64,000 bases of DNA from Manduca sexta (Eukaryota; Arthropoda; Insecta; Lepidoptera; Sphingidae): positions 5,759,245-5,823,244 of the forward strand of contig NC_051119.1 of assembly GCF_014839805.1 (NCBI RefSeq). The letters run 5' to 3'. The notes under the pieces are model-generated. The model did no database searches. It was not told where the DNA came from and worked only from the letters and a program-made list of their open reading frames with translations. A program made the translations under genes and the position numbers. Below, piece after piece: positions 22,348-31,300 of this stretch (position 1 is the first letter of the stretch; every line of letters begins with the position of its first letter).

Positions 22348-25300
22348 GTAAGTTTTATATCATTACCATAATCTTTTATTAAAAGAAATATATATTCGTC
22401 TTAGTGACGAGACGAGCGTGCCGTTCGCCTGATGGTAAGCGATACGACCGCCCGTAAACAGTAGAAATACCCAACCTTGAATTACAAACTATTGTTATGT
22501 AATTCACTGCGCTCGCCATCCTGAGACATGAGATGTTAAGTCTTAATATGTCCAGTAGTTACTGCCTACAATACCCTTCAAACTAAAACACAACAGTGAC
22601 TACATAATGCTGCTTGGCGGCAGAAATAGACATTGCGGTGGTACCTACCCAGGCGGACTCTCACATATAAGAGGTCTACTACCAGTAAAATTATAATGTA
22701 ATTACCATAATGTAAGTAATTATAGCCAAGAATAGACGCCAATGTTTGTGTCATTACTGATACGATATCAACATCATTACCATAAGGATCATTATCAACA
22801 GACGTCAGACTTGAAGATGATTACTGTCATTTACCTAAGGTTAACCATACTGTAGAGTTTCATTCATTATAATTTTTATTTGGTAGTGATGATACAAAAT
22901 CATTACCATCCGTTTTATATGTTAGAAGCATGCCACGATTTGTACATATACGTCATTACTTAACAGACTTATATAATAATATCAGCCCTGTATTATTTAC
23001 GGTCCCATTTCTTGGCACGGGCCTCCTCTACTTATAAGAGGGATTAGGCCTTAGTCCACCACGCTGGCCTAGTGCGGATTGGTAGACTTCACACACCCTC
23101 AAAATTATTATAGAGAATTTCTCAGGTATGCAGGTTTCTTCACGATATTTTTCTTCATTGTTAGAGCAAGCGATAATTCACAAAGAATACACACTTAGAA
23201 AAATCAAAGGTGTGCGCCCTTGGGTTTTGAACCTGCGGACATTCGTCTCGGCAGTCCGTTCCACACCCAACTAAGCTATCGCCGCCTTAGCAATAGACTA
23301 AGAAGATGAGAAATTATTTATAACATTCTACTAATAAATTGTTTTGTTCATTACCGTCTACCGCAATAACCAAGTAAACTTTACTTAATTTAACAAGCGT
23401 ATTAATATTTGAGTTGCTAACGGCAGTTCCAGGTAAATGAAAGTACTCAGAATTTAAGGGAACAGAAATTTGATTAAAACTAGTTAAGTTGGCAAAATAA
23501 ATTATGTTTGTCAATTACTTTTGACTTTTGAAGCATGAAAGTAAATATATTTGTACTTAGAATTATGGATGTAAGAACTTTTATTTATAAAGTAGAGTGA
23601 CCGAAGATAGCCTTGTTCCTTATATGGCCCGTCATAATATTTTTTTTTAGTGATGTGATGTCAAAATATACTACTCCTTTTTTTAGTTCTTTTATTCCCT
23701 TCAAAAGTAATCGTTATATTTCAGTTAACTTACATAAAACCGTAGTGTACTATTAACTTAAACCTTCTTCAAGAAAAATCCGTTCAGTGGATTTTGAGAA
23801 AATCTATCAGATACAGGCAGCTTTTGGGGACATTGTTTTATAACATGTATAGAGATATATTTTCATAAAACGATTTGTTCGAACGAATCAAGTTCTGATA
23901 GTAGGATAATACTGCTATGGAATTAGATCATAATCTTCACGATATCGACTTAATTATGAAACAATGTCTCATTAACGATAATTATGTACACACGGTATAA
24001 GTTAATTATGCTTCAATTGGCAACTATTAAACTAATTAATATTATATGTGACATTAATTAACATGCTGGAAATAGACAAAGCACTGGTGGTAGGTCTCTC
24101 ATATTTGAGAGTCCGCCTGGGTAGGTACCACTGAAATGTCTATTTCTGCCGCCAAGCAGCAGTGTGTAGTCACTGTTGTATTCCGGTTGAAGGACATTAT
24201 AGCAAGTGTAACTTCTGGACATAATAAGACTTAACACATCATGGCTTTGGATGGCGAGCGCAGTGGAATACCAAACATTACTTTGTAATTCAAGGTGTTG
24301 GATGTTGTTCGTACTGCTTATGGGCGGTCATATCGCTTACCATCAGGCGAAGGGAAAGCTCGTCTCGTCATTCAAAGCCATAAAAAAAACATAATGCTTG
24401 TATGTAATAAACAGGCTCGAAGTACCTCCAAACAAAAGTAAAAAAAAAATGAATTTATAATCGTGATTAAAATTAAAATTGAAAACAAACTTTTGTTTTA
24501 CTAACAATATGAACTGAGAATTGTTTTTTGCGTAAAATGTTTCCTAACCTTTTGTTTTAATTAAAGTATTTGGATTCGCAGCTGCGTCAGAGGGACCAGA
24601 GGTTCGTCCCAGATGTAATGAATATTTTTTTATGAAAATACAGCCTTACGCTCGCGGATTTTACCACGTACAATACATATAAGAATAGCTGTACCCTATA
24701 CCAAGTTCGGTTAAAATTGATTCAGTAATTTAACCCTGAAAGGGTAGCAAACAATTTTACATTTATATTAGTAAGGATATTTGTTACAAGTCAATGTTAC
24801 TAATAAATGGATAGAACCGCTGAATAAAATTTTGTAAAATTTATGCTGTTATAAATTAACATATTATCAACAATAAAATTCACGCAACTATTTTTAGCTT
24901 TACTTAAGAAATATCTACGTTTTTTTAAGTATTAAAATCGTATGTGGCATACAATAAAGTATTTTCATACATTCATTCATAAACATACGCAAAATTCGGA
25001 TTTATATTCAACATGATTATGATTGAAGTATCTGCCAAGTTTAGAGCTGTTAACCGTACCATCAGGCTACTACAGGTCAACAGCGCATTATTCTAAATGC
25101 AGTTGAAATGTAATCCGAGCATTAAACAGTACAGGATTAGTGCTGCCAACCAATTCAGTTATTGGCAATGACAGTTGTTTGGATAAAGGCCAATGCCGAA
25201 CTGTATTATTGATTATGGACAACTTTTGATAGGCGTGTTGGTTAAACAAGGTGTTTGATTGTTCTTCAATTGTGCTTTAATAGCTTTAATGTTGATTTTT

Positions 25301-28300
25301 TTATTTATTAATTTCGGAGTTTTTGACCAGCAGGATATGCCAACATATAAGATATGTTGGTTTTATAGGGCAAGATATTGAGTGACTAACCTAAATTTAT
25401 AGATATTATAGGGCAAAATATTGAATGATTAGCTAGAATTTTATGAAAAAAATATATTTATAAAAACTCAATTTCATACGTCCTCACGCGTTGGGGTGAA
25501 CCAAAGAGAGAGAGTGTTGCCAGTAAAACAAAAACCGGCTTATAATCATTGTTGCCCGTTATATACATTATAACTGGCAATAATAATTTGTTTATCATAA
25601 ACCTAGCATTTAATTACTTGAAAAGTAGGTTCGCGTGGAACATAGCTGTTACCATGTGGGTTACACCTCTGCCTACTCTTCAAAAGAGAAAATGGCGTGA
25701 TGCTATATCTGTAATATTGTTAGGTATTTATCAGACACCAAATAAATTAGTATTAATCAATAACACCTTTAATTTAATATTTCTCCAGTTCACGTCGGTA
25801 CAAACACGCCATTCCTTTTTTTGGCTCGGGCACACAGAGTGTTGCCACATAAAATATGATATTGCCAACACAAATGTTTACATGTAATATCAAAGACTAC
25901 TCATTGATACGGAATCAAATAAATGTTGTCATTGGTCAAAAAATAGTACAATATTAATTAATATCGAAGCCGAAATGAATCTAATTATCAACTGTCCTGA
26001 CAAAAAGCAATAAAAACCCACATCACTCAGACCGGCCACGCTATAAATGAAAATTAAACACCAAAATCCATTTGGACAACGCTAGACAGTTTGATAACCA
26101 CCGTTTATTGTCAACATTGGAATCGCTTTCAACGACTCATTCCCTAGAGGCCCTGATAAAACTTGTCTTGTTCTGTTTAATTTGCAAATTAACACACGGC
26201 TGACTGGCGGTGGTTCCAAATTTAAATTGTTTCTCGAATTTTGTTTATGATAGATAAATATTTGCGCGTACTGGTTTCTGTGTTTGAAATTAGAACAAAC
26301 GAATAATGAGGTGATTTTGAATTTAGAATTCCCGTGATATTTTGAGCAACGAGATTATAAATAAACAGGAGTACCAAAGAGGTAGATTGACTGCAAACTT
26401 TATCTCGTTCTCAATTGGTCTATCTAGTGTCTATCGATAGGAAATAATAATAATCTTTGTTACAGGATTGGGCATTGCATATACGTTTCGCGACGTCAGC
26501 TGACGGTGGATACTATGAATGTCAAGTCCCGACGCATCCACCAACAAGTATATTCTTCAAGCTTGTTTTAGTAGGTGTGTATAAAAATACTATATGAAGT
26601 TTCGTATTAGGGTTCAGATAACACGCATTTCGCTTCAACTTGCACTACCTTATTATACATAGGGAATAATAGTGAAAGAGAATAGTCTGATCACGTAAGT
26701 GCGTCGCGTTCCGGGATCAGACTGTGTATATCCGATTCCAACAGGCCGGCATAATTGTGTCGACTGCTGAGGAGTAATCATTTCTCGTCAGTCGATATTC
26801 TATTGGACCCCAGTAAATTTACAATCAGTGCAGTAAGGCCACGTTTCCGTGTCCGTATAATAAAAAAAAACAAAACGCCAGCAGCTAAACTATAATCGGA
26901 CAGAAACAAAAATACCCACTTCCATCTAAATCTGATTCCGAAACTGAAATTGGTAGTAGCATTATTCTCAGTAATTATTTTGGCTACATTGCATTGCAAA
27001 CGGCAAATAACACAGTTCATAAGCAGAAGCATACACAAAGAGCTATTTCATCCGAATTCTGATTTCAAGCGACAGAGAATGATAGCATTATATTAGTTAG
27101 ATATTAGACACGAGATAAACTGAATATTATGATTAAATTCATAATTTTTACATCATAATAAGTAAATCTTCAGTAGTCAGCTACACTAACCAAATTAACA
27201 ACATTAAGCATTTTACTTAGAAACACCAACATGCTGAGGCATTAGATAACATAACTTTATGAAACAGCTGATTCCGATTTCAGAATACGATATTCCAACT
27301 AAAATTATTCTGAACATGATATTAACGATTAACATTAAAGTTATAGATCCTTCGTGTTGAGTTTTTGGGTTAAGTCACCATGTCGGGCAAATTCTAGATT
27401 TTTCTACTCAGTAACAGCACGAAGTCTGGAATTATGTCCAATAAATGCCAAATCGTTCGAAACATGAGTAAGACAACATCTTTGCCAACACAATGAATTC
27501 TTATGTCTACGCGAATGTTAGACATTAAATTAAACTATTTTTCGGTATTTATCGCGGTTTTAATATTTTGGTTTTCCTTCGTTTCGAAGACTTTGCAGTC
27601 ATGGTCATGGGGAGGACCATGAAGGGATAGCCGCTCCCGTGACCGCGATAAAATTCGAAAAATATTTTAATTTTAATATCTTTGTCTTCATCTAAAAAAG
27701 ATTGTAATGATGTGTATGTGTACTAATATTATAAATAAAAATTTCTCATCAATAGCCGCCTACGCTGAGATAGTGGGTGAATCAGAGAAGATAATTCACG
27801 AGGGTTCGATGCTCCGGCTGGTGTGTGTAGTCAAGAGGTCTACAGAACCACCGTCCTACGTGTTCTGGTACTTCGAGAACAGAATGATCAACTATGATTT
27901 AAGTAAGTAAATATTTTTCTAGCCAAATGATTTGAATTCGGGGATATATTTATTATCGAGTTAGGAAGACGGTGCTGCTAAATATTGTCTATGTTCTTGC
28001 TTGGTCAATGGCGGAGGGGTACGCTATTTGATAAGTAGTAAGTATATATTCAATATAAGAGGTGATTAGGTGATCTGATATTAGTGAATAATACTATTAC
28101 AAGAATTAATTTAGTTTTTCGTATTCATGCGGTAATGCATGAAAACATTGATGAAGGAGAAGCGAGAGAGGCATACCAGAATCGTAGAAAGTAGCAATCC
28201 ATAGCCACTGTGTACCTATGGAATAGAGGCGTTATACTACATACGAGGCGTGATACGATATACGATACATATGTGTGTATGAATGTAATTTTGTTTTCTG

Positions 28301-31300
28301 GTCTATATCAACTCTAGTCTGAAATCATGTCCAGTAAACGGCAAAGGGCTTACCTTCTATTAAAAGAGAAATAACATATCCGGTAAACCTTACGTCTAAG
28401 CATATTCTTGAAAACCGAAATTTATGCTATAGAAGTAAATAAAGACACTGTTGCTATTAAAGTTAAATCTCATAATAAAGAAAAAGATATGAGAAATAAA
28501 CTAGCAAACAATTTGAACCTAATAAATATTTGTTTAATACTAGAACCGATAAATACCTATGATATATAATAAAATAACTCGATGTCACAACAAATCACTA
28601 AAAATGAAGGAGCGTACTTCCAACCAGAATTTAATTCATTAACTTAACATCGAGGTGAAAGAATTCCAAAAATGACATCATTTTTCCATCAGTCGCAAAG
28701 GCAGCGTTTGTTGAATTTAATTTTCGATGTAAATAAAATATAAATGTTCCAATGGATGTAACAATGGAAATATCTCCCCTGACGCTCGGTTTAAGGTAAA
28801 CTTTCATGAAAATACAACGTCGATAAAAAGTAACGATTCTGGATTACATGAAACACTGGAAACTTCGAGATAGTCAATTGGAACCCGTGTGACGTAGTGA
28901 TTAAAAAAATATCTGTATTTATAATTAAACGTATATGTTCCCTGTAGATTCCAGAACCGTTAGAATGATGTTTATGGAATTTTAAGGTATAGTTAAAGGG
29001 CTTTATACCGTCTACAGTGTATATCCGTGTCTTTGCACTTACAGACGTTCTAACTGATGGACAGCTTTGATAGCCATACAAGTCAATTTGGATTGTTTTT
29101 ACTTTTTTTACTTATACCTCTACCAAACATGTAATTCGATTAGAGCGCCTGTAATTAAAGGAATTGAACTCCCCCATAGAAGGAATAGAGCCCCTTACTA
29201 TAATTTTCAGGTTAGTTCATGGACCGCCAGAAGTCTTCTGGCTTTAGATAATTAGTGCTACCTGTGGAAAGCCAGGCTAGTATTTTACAATGTATCTATT
29301 TGTATCGAAAGTTTAGCCAGCATCTGGTTCCAGATAATTAATGCTACTCGTGGGAAGCTAGGGCGAGCCGCTAGTATTTTACAATATATCTAATTGTATC
29401 GGAAGTATTGTCATAGTACCTTAACTACACATCTTCCTCTTATAATATCTTATTTACTTAAATCCCATCACAATACGTAAAGTATACGAGTAACCCAGAT
29501 GGAAACTGGCGACCTAATTTTAAAAGAAATCTCCAAGTTGCTCGATGCGCTGCTCGGATGGACAGAACGGAGAATGCTCTTCGCAAATCTCGTAGAAACT
29601 CATCAATATTGATGGTTAACGTTCAAGCTGTTTATTGTCATTAAATTTTCTGTTTTATGAAGCAGTAATATTATTTAGGACACATGAATATTTTTGGATT
29701 TTTGACAGGAATAGATATTTTGGAGACATCCATCATTCCTACATATCTTACTTAATAAGTATAACCAAACACCCGATATGCTACAAAAAATCAGTAAGTA
29801 AGCCTCAAAACATCAAATAAGACAATTCTTTAAAGATGGAACCTAGTTCCTATGATCTATCTAAAGTTAATATACGATTTTCAGTGTCTAATAATTTCTG
29901 TAACTATCTCTCCAGATCGAAGTGATATATCTTCTTCTACAGCAAAGGTCGGCGCCACGCGGCCCACGAACGTTTTGTTTGTGGCCCGTATTTTTTTTGT
30001 AATAAGGCTTAAAATAAATGTATAAAATTAAGAATAAGCGCATCTAAAGCTGGGTTTCTAGGTTTAATGTTATACCTATGACCTGCCTTTAGTTTATTTG
30101 CCATCTTATGGTCCTTGCCTACTAAAAGGTTACCTACCGCTGTCCTACAGTATTAGTTTCGTAAACAAAAATTCGTGCCAAATGTCCAACCAAATAAATG
30201 CTAAGAGCATTCTGAATCGCATACATCCGCGCGGTTCGTCCACTTATTTTTCTTATTGTTCAATCCAGACGAAGTGGCTGGGGAATTACGTGAACAAACA
30301 AAACAATACCAACAATGTTTATAGTAATCAATATTTGTATAAGCTAGTTAATTGGATTTGTACGGAAAACACCTGTGTACGTCACATTTTGAAAATAGAA
30401 TAAAATATCGATAAAAGATGACGAAAAAAAGTAAAAACCACAGACAAAAAAGATTTTGAAAAAAGAATTTCATAAAAAAAATAATTGTATAGGTCACATT
30501 TTGAAAATATAATTAAATATCTACAGACGATGACCAAAAAATAGGAAATACCACAAACAAAAAAAATAACATAAAAAAACAACAGATCGTTCATCACTTT
30601 GCAAAATAGGGCGTACGGTTTTGACGACACAAAACCAAAGAAGGTTTTACAATTGGGTTGGACTAAAAAGGCAAGTATTTAGGTCACTTGCGTGCTATCA
30701 ATCAAAATCTGACGCCAATCATACAATTCCCTTTGTGCTTGATATAAAATCTCTTTTTAATCAATAATTGGCTGACTTCGTTGAATTCCATTGGCTTTCG
30801 AGTAACTGCGACCTACCTACCTCACCAATTGCTAAAGCGTAGTCTTATAATCACTAAAACTAATTTAGCAGCAGTTCATTTGTCTAAAGTAATTGTGTGG
30901 TATTTGAATACTAAATAGGGCAATAGATAAATGAATTTACAATTTTTAAAATGTGTGTGTACAATTTTTAAAATTATTAAACCTCTATAGACTTTTGGAT
31001 TAAGTCCACGCAAAATCAAAAAAATCGCTTTTAACCCAACCGTAAATAAGACAATTTGTGAACCTACTTTTTCGAGTACATATATCATTACGGTTTTTTT
31101 TATTTGAATTTCGAATTCAAATAAAAAAAAAACTAGTTATCAGATTTTATTGCGGATTTTTATCCAATAATTTTGTGCTGACGACCCGTGACCATGAAGG
31201 CATCAATTCTTCTAAATGTCAGGAGAAAATAATAATAAAATTCCGCGATAAAATGCAAACATATTTTTATTATTCTAAAATTCAAGTAAATATAACAAAC

